The notes under the pieces are model-generated. The model was not told where the DNA came from and did not search any database. It worked only from the letters and a program-made list of their open reading frames with translations. This document shows positions 45,683 to 54,789 of a stretch of 64,000 nucleotides of DNA, piece by piece (the first letter of the stretch is position 1; the number at the start of each line of letters is the position of its first letter). This stretch comes from Lachnospiraceae bacterium GAM79 (GTDB lineage: Bacteria > Bacillota > Clostridia > Lachnospirales > Lachnospiraceae): the NCBI GenBank assembly GCA_020735665.1, contig CP085928.1, forward strand, positions 496,001-560,000. Direction: 5' to 3'. Both the position numbers and the translations under genes were made by a program.

Positions 45683-47317
45683 TTAGTGTGTTAAATCGAT
45701 TCTTTTATTATTTCGTTCTGTTTCTTGATTGGCATATTCTTTAGTCCTAAAATTGTCACCAAAAATACCAAGACCTATTCGTCTAAACTCTGAGCAGACA
45801 AAAGAATATCTGTTTAGCTTTTCTTTCGGGCGAATGCCTTCAAATAGGTCTGGTCGTTTGGTCTTTGCAGCATCTTCAAATAGGTACATAAGCACTTTGT
45901 CACAGAACAATTTAATGAAATCTGCATCTTTCGTTGCAGGAGAAAAGATACTATTGCAACTCGCATCTAATATTTTTATAAAGAAAGGTCCCATTAGTTT
46001 ATCTTCATGCATTCTTATTTTTTCATTTGAAAGTTTCAGATTTATTGCTCTTCTTAGAACATTCCATTCAATTGGTCCATCAGCTAAGTTGAATGTGTCA
46101 TTTTGATTCTCTACAGGTGTTACATGACCTCCGCTTCCAGGAATTGGTACAATTTTAAATTCTTCATCATCTACACCAATATAATTAAATCCCCATCTAC
46201 GTTTGAATGCGGTATCCATAGGAAATACACCTTGGTCAGCGCTGTTCATAGTAGCATAGATATACATATTGTTTGGAATACGCAACTCAGAGTAATCATT
46301 TGACGATCCGCCAAAAGTATCGGCCAAGTATGCTCTGACGTCTTCACTAGCATTGATCGAGTATTCACTTTTGCCGCTGTCGTCTCTATCTAAAAGTTGA
46401 AACATATCTCCAAATACGGCAGCAGCCTTTGCACGATTTATTTCTTCTATAATAAGGTAAAAATTTTCGGGTGTGTTGGTTAATCCACTTTCTAATGCTT
46501 TTTTTAATATTCTCATAAATGGACCGGGAACGAATTTATATGTAATTGTGCCACCAATTTCAATAGGTTTGTAAGTTCCAACAAATTGAGAGTAAGAATA
46601 GTCTGCAAAAAAAGTAACTCTTTCGTAATTTGTTGACGAAACGCCCAAATCATCAAGCTTTTTCTTGAAACCATAGCTTTTCCCTGTTCCAGGTGCTCCA
46701 AATGCAATTATGTTTTTTTTATCAGTATTTGTGTTTGGTTCATAGTTGAAAGCTCTTAATGCAGTTACAAAATATGGCCTCAAATCAAACATTCCAAAGT
46801 ATTCTTTCATTTTTGTGGTCAAATTAGTGGTTCTATTTTTGATTCTTATGAAAGATGCCTGGAAGATGCTACAGGTATGGTCTGATTTATTACATCTTAC
46901 ATAGTCTTGTGGACCGTGGGTGGCGGTATAATTATCTAACCATTCGTATAGGCTTCTGATATCCATACGACCTGACATATTGTTCATATTTGTTTCAATA
47001 GAAATAATGTATTCATCTAGTGTGATATTGGACATGTATGCTACATATGTCATTGCTTTACTATAAATAGTCAAACAAAAAAAGCGTTTTCCTTCGGTGC
47101 GTGCAGTCTTAAAGGCTTCAACTGCCTTGTCTGCAAAGATTCTGATTTGTGGCTTTGATCTATCTGTGCCAGTGATAGAAACATCGGCATATGAGATGAT
47201 TACATTTTCTCCGGAAGGGAGTATAATTTCATCCATATTCAAACTACTATTTCGTATAGTTCTTGTATATCCTAATTGATTGTCTATATAGTCTCTTATA
47301 ATATCTGTTGAATTCAT
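45683..47317 (-). CDS. McrB-like AAA+ GTPase/ATPase of a restriction system
   Basis: Motor subunit, 544 residues from ATG 47317 (GAGGAGG upstream). Residues 1-190 form an N-terminal DNA-recognition domain. The AAA+ module has Walker A GAPGTGKS (207-214), Walker B FYLIIEEINRA (286-296), and ATMNSADQGVFPMDTAFKRR, the McrB-type NTAD-like signature plus arginine finger. It follows the methyltransferase by 13 bp and precedes the nuclease by 16 bp. It translocates DNA or opens the complex for the nuclease. Confidence 0.88.
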   Translation of the reverse strand: MNSTDIIRDYIDNQLGYTRTIRNSSLNMDEIILPSGENVIISYADVSITGTDRSKPQIRIFADKAVEAFKTARTEGKRFFCLTIYSKAMTYVAYMSNITLDEYIISIETNMNNMSGRMDIRSLYEWLDNYTATHGPQDYVRCNKSDHTCSIFQASFIRIKNRTTNLTTKMKEYFGMFDLRPYFVTALRAFNYEPNTNTDKKNIIAFGAPGTGKSYGFKKKLDDLGVSSTNYERVTFFADYSYSQFVGTYKPIEIGGTITYKFVPGPFMRILKKALESGLTNTPENFYLIIEEINRAKAAAVFGDMFQLLDRDDSGKSEYSINASEDVRAYLADTFGGSSNDYSELRIPNNMYIYATMNSADQGVFPMDTAFKRRWGFNYIGVDDEEFKIVPIPGSGGHVTPVENQNDTFNLADGPIEWNVLRRAINLKLSNEKIRMHEDKLMGPFFIKILDASCNSIFSPATKDADFIKLFCDKVLMYLFEDAAKTKRPDLFEGIRPKEKLNRYSFVCSEFRRIGLGIFGDNFRTKEYANQETERNNKRIDLTH

Positions 47318-47330
47318 AAGCAAGCCTCCT

Positions 47331-48176
47331 CTAATAATTAGTGACAACAATATGAGTGGTGTCGGTATCAAAACGATTTCGGATGTTAACGGAATATCTT
47401 ACTGGATATTCTGAGACAATATGTCCTGCATATAATTCTTCGGTTAATGGAGTTCTTCCAATTACCATAAGAATTCTGCAATTGACGTTTTGTATAGCAG
47501 AAGCTAGTCTCCTGTGTTCATCTTCACCGAAATTAGTTGTCATATTGCCGTAGTCGTGAAATATACAGTCATATGGTGGATCTAAAAACATAAAATCGTT
47601 TGCATTTGCTAGTGCAAATATATTTTCAAAATCAGTTTGCAATATTTGCGCATTCTGAAGTAATGTACTGTGTTGAGGTAATATGTTATTTACGCGAAAA
47701 TGTTTATATCTTCCAAAAGGAACATTATATTGGCCTTGAGCATTATAACGAATCATTCCAGAGTAGGCTGTCTTATTAATGAAATAGTACAAGGTGCCAT
47801 CTAAGTAAGTGGAAGGTGTTAATCCATTATACATATCACGCAATTGATAATATAAGGGCTCATTATTATTTGGCACTCTGGCTTCGGGATGTAAGGTCTT
47901 TTGCCTTGCATATACAGTTTCGTTTTGCTCATAGAGCACATGTAATTCAGTTAGTTCTTGCATTAACTGAGGATAATTGTTGGCAACTTGCTGATAAAAA
48001 TTAATCAATGGATGGTTTATGTCGTTTATAATTGATTGGACTGGTTCTTGATCAAAAAAAACTGCACCTCCACCAAAGAATGGTTCAATATATGTTGTGT
48101 AGTTTTGAGGGATAAGATTTCTGAAATTTGGTATTTCACGTCTTTTTCCACCTCTATATTTAAGTAATGGCTCCAT
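47331..48176 (-). CDS. D12-class DNA adenine N6-methyltransferase (Dam-like)
   Basis: A 281-residue methyltransferase. Motif I region LLKYRGGKRR, EPFFGGGAVFF (31-41) and catalytic FMFLDPPYDC (DPPY 199-202) identify the alpha-amino adenine class. I chose ATG 48176 with TAAGGAGG seven bases upstream; upstream in-frame codons to 48251 have no ribosome site. The stop is 13 bp from mcrB. It likely protects sites that the downstream McrBC-like pair cuts; the recognition sequence is unknown. Confidence 0.9.
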   Translation of the reverse strand: MEPLLKYRGGKRREIPNFRNLIPQNYTTYIEPFFGGGAVFFDQEPVQSIINDINHPLINFYQQVANNYPQLMQELTELHVLYEQNETVYARQKTLHPEARVPNNNEPLYYQLRDMYNGLTPSTYLDGTLYYFINKTAYSGMIRYNAQGQYNVPFGRYKHFRVNNILPQHSTLLQNAQILQTDFENIFALANANDFMFLDPPYDCIFHDYGNMTTNFGEDEHRRLASAIQNVNCRILMVIGRTPLTEELYAGHIVSEYPVRYSVNIRNRFDTDTTHIVVTNY

Positions 48177-48387
48177 GTATTCCTCCTTACCCCCAGGGGG
48201 AGTATTATCTTTGTGACTATTCATCTTAAAGACCGATGCCCCCTCAAACACGTTTTTTCGCGAAATTGCATAGGGGGGATTCTGGTGTCTTTTAACATAT
48301 TTTATATAATATCATAGCACATAATTGCATGTATCTGGCTGACATTAGATACAATAATCTATTTGCCTTTCCGCCAAATCATATAAA

Positions 48388-49491
48388 TTAATGTGCTTTT
48401 TTCTTGATTTTTTGAGCCTTTTCAATGGCTTTTCGCTCACGATAGGCTTTTTGCTTTCGGGCATTTCGAACTTTCTGGCATTCTTCGGCATCACAAAACT
48501 CCTGTCGGTTGCTCTTTCGTATTATGAATTTACCACAGTTTCGACAACGAATCATAATGCCTTCTGGACGATTATCTGATTTCCCTTTATCTTCTGGTGC
48601 AGGGTCTTCGGAAAGCATTCTTGCAAGTGTCAGCCATGCAATATCAAATACAGAATTAATATCGGTAGAAAATTCTAATCGGTTAGTGCGGGGATCTACC
48701 TTTAATTTCATGGTAAATTCCGGAATGATGTCAATAAGAGCATTCCGCAATTCATCGTAATCGTCATATGGTGTAGTAGCAAATTCTCCGGTTGGAGGAT
48801 TTTCTGCCGGATGATTTGTAATGTACTCATTATCAATTCGCATTTCTTCTATGAGGTTTCCTTTTGCATCCCCATAATCTAAGTCATCCGGTATTGCAAC
48901 GATAGGATGCTTATATTTATCAAAGAAAGAGTAGCCCTCAAAGTATTTTCCTTCTTTGGATAAATCATATGCAGCTTCGTCATCGGCAATACAGATACCT
49001 TCGAGAGCAACATAAAACATGACTGCATTATATAATTTTCCGAGGTCATCTAAGAAGTTGTTAATCTCGAATGTTCCGTCTTTTTCTACCATTTCTGCAT
49101 CGAAGCTATTTATATCAAACGATTCATTCAATTTAGAATAAATGAAATCAATATTATATGGATGCATATTATTTGTACACCATTCCATGATGAGCTGTGT
49201 ATATGGAATTTTATTATCAAAGCTGTTTATCTGCATTGCCAGATTGCAAAGGCTGGTAAGCAGTCCCTGTCCGGAAAGAAAATCTTCTTTAGGAAATATG
49301 GGTTCATATCCGGGGCGGCAAAATGGTGTTGCACAATAATCATCGCTTTTATCAATATCAAGTTCATATTTCTTGAATCGGAAAGGGTGGTAAATCAGTT
49401 GCCCGATACCACCGATTTCTTTAAATCCTAATATATCTGTTGTTTTATCTGCTTCTGATGGAATCGTTTCATCATTCCAGTTTAATGGCAT
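48388..49491 (-). CDS. Hypothetical protein with C-terminal zinc ribbon
   Basis: A 367-residue protein of no known role, encoded just upstream of the restriction operon. It is rich in Asp/Glu with no enzymatic motif. The C terminus holds CRNCGKFIIRKSNRQEFC followed by DAEECQ, a four-Cys zinc ribbon, and ends in a basic tail (RKQKAYRERK), consistent with nucleic acid binding. ATG 49491 (GAGG seven bases upstream) is preferred to ATG 49503. A function linked to the neighbouring restriction genes is possible only by context. Confidence 0.6.
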   Translation of the reverse strand: MPLNWNDETIPSEADKTTDILGFKEIGGIGQLIYHPFRFKKYELDIDKSDDYCATPFCRPGYEPIFPKEDFLSGQGLLTSLCNLAMQINSFDNKIPYTQLIMEWCTNNMHPYNIDFIYSKLNESFDINSFDAEMVEKDGTFEINNFLDDLGKLYNAVMFYVALEGICIADDEAAYDLSKEGKYFEGYSFFDKYKHPIVAIPDDLDYGDAKGNLIEEMRIDNEYITNHPAENPPTGEFATTPYDDYDELRNALIDIIPEFTMKLKVDPRTNRLEFSTDINSVFDIAWLTLARMLSEDPAPEDKGKSDNRPEGIMIRCRNCGKFIIRKSNRQEFCDAEECQKVRNARKQKAYRERKAIEKAQKIKKKAH

Positions 49492-49727
49492 ATCATACCT
49501 CATTCCAATCGTTAATTCGTAACCGTTAGCGTTACCGTCAGTTTTTGGACTTCGGTTACATTATAGCTTAAAATATTCATGAAAACAATAAAAAGTTACA
49601 CAAAATGATGTAACGGATTTGTACCTTGACAATTTCATCCCGTTCTTAATGAACAAGCCTTTGTTACTGCGTGGACTGGTAGCCGCCAAGAGCGGTAGCA
49701 GAGAATAGAAGAAATGGCATCTGGCTT

Positions 49728-50054
49728 ATGAATGATAAGACAGCACTTGCACTCAGAAAGCTGAAGGATAACGATGGCAATTATTTGTGGAATCAGGCAA
49801 ATGATACAATTCTTGGCAAACAGGTTATTATTTCGGAATATATGCCGGATATCGAAACAGGTACTAAGCCGATTGCATTTGGTGACTTTTCTTATTACTG
49901 GATTGTGGGAAGAAAGCCTGTGACGGTAAGAACATTGTTGGAAAAATTTGTACTGTATGATCAGATTGGATATCTTGCATTTGAGTACCTTGATGGAAAA
50001 CTTGTAAGAAATGAAGCAATCAAGGTTATCCAGATGGCAGATGCAGGGAAATAA
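49728..50054 (+). pseudogene. Fragment of an HK97-type phage major capsid protein
   Basis: The 108-residue frame matches the C-terminal part of HK97-fold capsids: NDKTALALRKLKD, then ILGKQVIISEYMP, KPIAFGDFSYYWIVGRKPV, and DQIGYLAFEYLDGKL. The ~280 N-terminal residues expected are missing; the frame upstream continues only a little without family similarity. This is a prophage remnant inside the island. The stop at 50054 is followed by a 260-bp gap with a GC-rich stem. Confidence 0.7.
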
Positions 50055-50321
50055 TCATAGAATTGTTTGATTTTATTTCTATCATCTTGAATGGGATATA
50101 TGCCTCTTGTATGGTATTTAGCTGTATTGGGGGTTAATACCCCGTTTAAATTCGCAGTTTTTGTGCGTGAAGGGGCGGCACCGTTGCCCGGCATGAAAGG
50201 TGACAGAGATTAAGACCGCCCCTGGGGGCAAATATCACAGAATCAGAGTGAAAATGACAAAAAAGAAAAAATAGTACAAAGGAGTCAGCTGTGTGACCAC
50301 CTTGTCGGAAGGAGAGATACT
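50055..50321. other. Spacer with GC-rich hairpin ahead of the excisionase
   Basis: AGGGGCGG (50171-50178) pairs with CCGCCCCT (50217-50224), 38-nt loop. No gene is visible. Similar GC-rich structures stand near recombination modules, but a role is not shown. Confidence 0.4.
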
Positions 50322-50531
50322 ATGAATGCAGAAAGCAATGAAGCGCTTTCTGTTAGTGAGAAGTATATGCTCACCATCAAGGAGGCAGCAGCTTATTTTA
50401 ATATTGGTATAAAGAAACTGAGAAGAATTGCAGAGGATAACCTTGGAACGGTGGCGGTGTACTGCGGAAACAGATTCCTGATCATCCGCCCGAAGTTTGA
50501 AGAATTTATTAGTGGTTCTTCAGAAATATAG
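50322..50531 (+). CDS. Tn916-type excisionase / helix-turn-helix protein
   Basis: A 69-residue basic DNA-binding protein with a winged MerR-like helix: LTIKEAAAYFNIGIKKLRRI, then YCGNRFLIIRPKFEEFI. This is the Tn916 Xis-like excisionase layout. ATG 50322 follows GGAAGGAG. It stands 318 bp ahead of the integrase and probably directs its excision role. Confidence 0.8.
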   Translation: MNAESNEALSVSEKYMLTIKEAAAYFNIGIKKLRRIAEDNLGTVAVYCGNRFLIIRPKFEEFISGSSEI

Positions 50532-50639
50532 TTCCTTTTATCTGCCGAAAGTAGTTGCTATTACAGGGCAGAAGAGCGAACATAGAATGACCCCGAAAAC
50601 CCTTGAAAACAGCCACTTTTGGAAGAAAGGAAGTGTTTT

Positions 50640-50849
50640 ATGGCATGACCAGATTTAGCAGAAAAGGATATTTTGAATCCTTCTGAGGCAATCGAATATT
50701 TTGTTTTGAGCCGGAGAAAATTTTATGATTTATTGAATAATACGGATGGGGAAGATTTCCTGGCATACTACGGAGAACGCAAGCTGATTCTTCGTGTAGC
50801 CTTTGAAAGGTATCTGCGTAACCATCCAGAGTTGAGGAGGCGGGTATAA
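50640..50849 (+). pseudogene. Second excisionase-like frame with an early stop
   Basis: A further helix-turn-helix frame runs to TAA 50847-50849, with NPSEAIEYFVLSRRKFYDLL, then YYGERKLILRVAFERYL. The ATG at 50640 (GGAAG upstream) reads only two codons before an in-frame TGA at 50646-50648. Translation might instead start at TTG 50673. The frame touches the integrase ATG (TAATG), typical of coupled xis-int pairs. It may be a nonsense mutant. Confidence 0.6.
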
Positions 50850-52132
50850 TGGCAAAGGCAGGAAGAGGACAGACAAGGCGGGATTCCAAACGCAGGGTTC
50901 TCAGGCCGAGAGAGCGCGTAAGGGCAGATGGAAAATATCAGTATAAGTACCATATTGATGGAAAACCACATTTTGTCTATAGTTGGAAACTGGAGCCTAC
51001 GGATAAACTCCCAAAGGGCAAGAAACCATGCCTTTCCCTTCGAGAGTTGGAAAAACAGGTAAACACAGATTTAGATTTGCTTGTAAATATCGTGGACGGA
51101 CAGATGACAGTATGTGAACTGGTAGACCGTTATCTGAAAACCAAAACAGGAGTAAGGCAGAGCACCAAGCAGGAATATGTTATATTGCAGAGATTACTTG
51201 CAAAGGAAGCATTCGGGAAAAAGACGATACGAAGTGTGAAAACTTCCGATGCAACGCTGTTCCTTATAAAATTGCAACAGGAAGATGGAAAAAGCTACAG
51301 TTCCATTCATACCATCCGGGGAGTGCTGCGACCAGCTTTTCAGATGGCTGTGGATGATGACATTTTGGTAAAGGATCCATTCGGATTCCAGCTTGCTGGA
51401 GTTGTGGTAAATGATTCGGTAACAAGAGAGGCTATTAGCAAAGACCAAATGAGAAAGTTTCTAAAGTTTGTCCATGACGATGTGGTGTACTGTAAATATT
51501 ATGAAGTGGTTTACATACTTTTCCACACGGGAATGCGAATATCGGAATTTTGCGGTCTGACACTGAAAGATATTGATTTGGATAAGCGAATCGTTAATAT
51601 CGACCATCAGCTACAGAGAACATCAGATATGAGGTATATTATAGAAACTACAAAGACGGATGCCGGAACAAGGAAACTTCCTATTACAGAGGATGTGGCG
51701 CAGATGTTTCAGGCAATCATTGAGGATAGAAACGCACCGAAAGTGGAGAAAGCCATAGATGGATATAGCGGATTTCTATTTTATGATGATAATGGAATGC
51801 CACTTGTGGCAATGCATTGGCAGCACCGATTCAACCATATGGTTGGCAGATACAATGACATCTACCGAGTGCAGATGCCAAATATTACACCTCATGTATG
51901 CCGACACACCTATTGTTCGAATATGGCAAAATCGGGAATGAATCCAAAGACATTACAATACCTCATGGGGCATTCGGATATATCGGTCACAATGAATGTG
52001 TACACACATATCGGATTCGATGATGCTGAGGAAGAATTGAAGCGAATGGAAGAGTTTAGGAAGGCGCAGGCAGAGATTGAAAAGAAAAACGATGCAAAAG
52101 CGGTATCGCAAAAAATGTTTAAGGTAGTGTAG
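50849..52132 (+). CDS. Tyrosine recombinase (Tn916-type integrase)
   Basis: A 427-residue site-specific recombinase. An N-terminal arm-binding domain (GQTRRDSKRRVLRPRERV) precedes the core-binding domain. The catalytic set is visible: Arg in HTGMRISEF, Lys in ETTKTDAGTRKL, HVCRHTYCSNM (H-x2-R), and Tyr in MNVYTHIGFDD. The start overlaps the preceding stop (TAATG). Its target appears to be near the phosphatase gene at 54153, judged from flanking repeats. It likely moves the restriction-bearing island. Confidence 0.93.
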   Translation: MAKAGRGQTRRDSKRRVLRPRERVRADGKYQYKYHIDGKPHFVYSWKLEPTDKLPKGKKPCLSLRELEKQVNTDLDLLVNIVDGQMTVCELVDRYLKTKTGVRQSTKQEYVILQRLLAKEAFGKKTIRSVKTSDATLFLIKLQQEDGKSYSSIHTIRGVLRPAFQMAVDDDILVKDPFGFQLAGVVVNDSVTREAISKDQMRKFLKFVHDDVVYCKYYEVVYILFHTGMRISEFCGLTLKDIDLDKRIVNIDHQLQRTSDMRYIIETTKTDAGTRKLPITEDVAQMFQAIIEDRNAPKVEKAIDGYSGFLFYDDNGMPLVAMHWQHRFNHMVGRYNDIYRVQMPNITPHVCRHTYCSNMAKSGMNPKTLQYLMGHSDISVTMNVYTHIGFDDAEEELKRMEEFRKAQAEIEKKNDAKAVSQKMFKVV

Positions 52133-52149
52133 CAATACTACATAGCAGA

Positions 52150-52179
52150 AACGCTCTGGTTATACTGGAGCGTTTTTTC
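52150..52179 (+). terminator. Intrinsic terminator of the integrase
   Basis: AACGCTC (52150-52156) pairs with GAGCGTT (52168-52174), followed by TTTT. Confidence 0.8.
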
Positions 52180-52249
52180 TATGGAAAAATGATAAGGGTG
52201 GCGATATAATATATAACAATAATGTTACTAATGAAAAGAGGTATTTTGT

Positions 52250-53197
52250 ATGGGAATTGAAACTGCTGCAGGTGTTGCTGGTAAAGCAGCGTTAGAGTTG
52301 GTTCAAAATGAAAATGTGTTAAACAAAACTGTAGGGGCTTTAGGAATGTTATTCCCCTATGCAGGTATAACAAAAAAAGCTGTTGATATGTATATTGCTG
52401 AAATTGAAAAATCGGATATGCCAATAGATGCGAAAATGTATGCCATGATGAATGCAAAAAAGCAACTTAAGCAGATGAAAAATCAGAAACAAATTGCAGA
52501 GATTGCAATGCAGAACGCTAAAGAAGGAACAAGTTTTACGAGTGATTGTGGTGTGAGTGAAGAGTGGCTAGAGCGTTTTATGGATTCGGCAGCTTATGTG
52601 TCAGATGAAAACATACAGCTTATATGGGGAAAAATTTTAAGTAATGAGTTTGATAATCCGGGAACTACTCCACCTAATATGATAAGAATATTATCAGAAA
52701 TGACACCTACATATGCTAAGGCTTTTAGACAATTATGTAGCATGAGGTTTTTGATTGTTTCTATTTCTGAAAACGAGGAAATAACGGGAGCATATTGGAA
52801 GATGGCAGTTCCATATAGCGAAAATATCGAATTAATGAATGAATTGGGAATTTCTTTTCAAGTAATTAATGAGTTGGAAACACTAGGAGTGATAAAGTTT
52901 GATTCAGTTGCCGGGTATATTACAACAGGAATTAAAGATAAAAAAGTGCTTCTTTGTGTAAATGGAAAAACAATGGAAATAACCCAACACGAAAGTGAGA
53001 GTATTCCGATTGGAGATGTGATTTTGACTTCTGCAGGGGAAACACTTAAAAACATAACAACGATTGAAGAAATCGAAGGATATGATGAGGCTGTAAAAAA
53101 ATATATGTGTTCTGCAGGAGTTCTATTTAGTGAAGAGGAACACTATCAAATTGTTTTAACGGGTAATAGATTTCAGGTTAAAAAGAAAGAAGTATAA
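52250..53197 (+). CDS. DUF2806/TIGR03899-like protein, first of a two-gene module
   Basis: A 315-residue protein with a hydrophobic first third (GMLFPYAGITKKAVDMYI), a lysine-rich helix (MNAKKQLKQMKNQKQIAEIAMQ, abbreviated), and the block YVSDENIQLIWGKILSNEF, which recalls the DUF2806 family. The C terminus is a mixed beta domain. The family's role is unknown. A TATAAT-like box precedes it at 52205, and the EEP gene starts 16 bp after its stop. Being between the integrase and the island's right end, it is typical cargo. Confidence 0.65.
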   Translation: MGIETAAGVAGKAALELVQNENVLNKTVGALGMLFPYAGITKKAVDMYIAEIEKSDMPIDAKMYAMMNAKKQLKQMKNQKQIAEIAMQNAKEGTSFTSDCGVSEEWLERFMDSAAYVSDENIQLIWGKILSNEFDNPGTTPPNMIRILSEMTPTYAKAFRQLCSMRFLIVSISENEEITGAYWKMAVPYSENIELMNELGISFQVINELETLGVIKFDSVAGYITTGIKDKKVLLCVNGKTMEITQHESESIPIGDVILTSAGETLKNITTIEEIEGYDEAVKKYMCSAGVLFSEEEHYQIVLTGNRFQVKKKEV

Positions 53198-53213
53198 TTA
53201 GAGAGAGTTATAT

Positions 53214-53972
53214 ATGCGAATTTTAAGTATCAATATAAATGATTTTGGTGGGTTAGAAAATCATCTAATGGAGCATAAAAAATACAATGCTTGGGTTGGT
53301 AGAGAGTGTATTGACTGGAAATACTGGAGTGCTATAGATAAAGATGTAGTTTTCAATAAATTTCTTAATTATATTGAGGATAAGCAACCGGATGTTTTAA
53401 TAGTTAATGAAATGATAGTTAGTCCACTAGAAAGAATAGATTTTATATCAAAAATAGAAGAGATGGGTTTTTCTTATTTTGATGAAACAATACCGAGCGG
53501 AAAATACTCATTTACAATGATGTTTTATAAAAATATGAAATGTACGTTATTTGCATCTCCTAACAGTGGTTATCGAGAAAATAGGTCTATTTTGTATTTT
53601 GTTGAAGGGATTTATGTAAATGGTACACATTTTCCACAGGAAAGTGATACTAAGTTTCTAAATGCTGTTGAGATGTTTTGTAAGGCGAGGAAAAATGATA
53701 AAGTAATAATTATTGGAGACTTAAATGCAAATGATGTTTCTCGAGGCAATAAACAATTGGTGGAGAGATTGAAAACATATGGATATGAGGATGTGTGGGT
53801 TCAAAAGGGAAATCCAGATGATACAGTAACTGAGGCAAAATATAGAGGAAGATTGGATTATGCAATCGCTTCAGAAGCAGTTTATGCATCTATTTCAAAT
53901 ATGGAAATAGATCCTATGCCGATGGATTGTGGAATGACAGACCATGCGGCAGTAATTATAGATGTGGTTTAA
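53214..53972 (+). CDS. Endonuclease/exonuclease/phosphatase (EEP) fold protein
   Basis: A 252-residue hydrolase. Key residues of the fold are visible: N-terminal Asn in MRILSININD, Glu66 (IVNEM), His139 (GTHF), GDLNAND (Asp169, Asn171), RGRLDYA, and Asp243-His244 in MTDHAAV. This is consistent with a metal-dependent nuclease or lipid/sugar-phosphate phosphodiesterase. With the DUF2806-like protein 16 bp upstream it makes a small operon. AT-rich, fitting recent transfer. Substrate unknown; a toxic effector is inferred. Confidence 0.82.
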   Translation: MRILSININDFGGLENHLMEHKKYNAWVGRECIDWKYWSAIDKDVVFNKFLNYIEDKQPDVLIVNEMIVSPLERIDFISKIEEMGFSYFDETIPSGKYSFTMMFYKNMKCTLFASPNSGYRENRSILYFVEGIYVNGTHFPQESDTKFLNAVEMFCKARKNDKVIIIGDLNANDVSRGNKQLVERLKTYGYEDVWVQKGNPDDTVTEAKYRGRLDYAIASEAVYASISNMEIDPMPMDCGMTDHAAVIIDVV

Positions 53973-53980
53973 ATGTTTTC

Positions 53981-54183
53981 CTTAGTAGTAAGAAACTTCC
54001 TTTTACTACTAATTTTACTACTAACAGGTAGTAATAACTTGCTAAAATCTGCTCTGATTTGCCACATTCACACATTTCAGAGCAAACCATAAAATCCCCG
54101 GAAACCCTTGCAAAACAGGGCATTTCGGGGCAAAACAAGGAGAAACAAAACTATGATTAAAGTACTTTTCGTTTGCCACGGCA
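53981..54183. repeat. Right end of the island: ACTACTAA boxes and phosphatase junction
   Basis: CTTAGTAGTA (53981-53990) and TTACTACTAA twice (54003-54012, 54015-54024), plus GGTAGTAATAA, match the boxes near the left end (43936, 44005). A hairpin-like CCCCGGAAACCC near 54097 resembles CCCCGAAAACCC at 50591. The phosphatase start follows. Confidence 0.5.
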
Positions 54184-54635
54184 ACATCTGCCGTTCCCCC
54201 ATGGCAGAATTCATATTAAAAGATATAGTAACAAAACGTGGTATTGCCGATCAGTTTGAGATCGCATCGGCAGCCACCAGCACAGAAGAGATTTGGAATG
54301 GTGTTGGGAATCCGGTGTATCCGCCGGCAAGAGGAGAACTTGGCAGACATGGGATAAGCTGCAAAGGTAAAAGAGCCGTGCAGCTTACAGCCTCAGATTA
54401 TGATCATTACGATTATCTGATCGGTATGGATTCTATGAATATGAGGAATATTGAACGAATGACCGGACACAGACGTGGGGATAAGATCTATAAGATGCTG
54501 GAGTTTGCCGGGCGGGATGCAGATGTCAGAGATCCGTGGTACAGTGGAAATTTTCGGGAGACTTATGAAGATGTTGTAGAAGGCTGTCAGGCGTTTCTTG
54601 ACTGGTTGACAATTAACAAGAAATTAAGTAATTGA
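54153..54635 (+). CDS. Low-molecular-weight protein-tyrosine phosphatase
   Basis: A 160-residue cytosolic phosphatase with the catalytic loop VCHGNICRSP (Cys8, Arg14, Ser15) and the acid Asp in VRDPWYSG. ATG 54153 follows AAGGAG. It is the likely target of island integration: 31 bp of its 5' end are near-duplicated at 43818. In Firmicutes such phosphatases can act on BY-kinases, so it could serve the kinase at 17.8 kb, but that is not shown. Confidence 0.9.
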   Translation: MIKVLFVCHGNICRSPMAEFILKDIVTKRGIADQFEIASAATSTEEIWNGVGNPVYPPARGELGRHGISCKGKRAVQLTASDYDHYDYLIGMDSMNMRNIERMTGHRRGDKIYKMLEFAGRDADVRDPWYSGNFRETYEDVVEGCQAFLDWLTINKKLSN

Positions 54636-54789
54636 TTAACCCAAATTTCACTTAATTTCCGAATAATTAAGTTGGATGCAAACTTTCTTTTTGCTAAAGA
54701 ACATGTTAATATACATATAATAGCAAGTTCCTGTGGGAACAGAACATGTAAAATTAGGTAAGTATTCATTGTTGGGAGAAGATATTATT

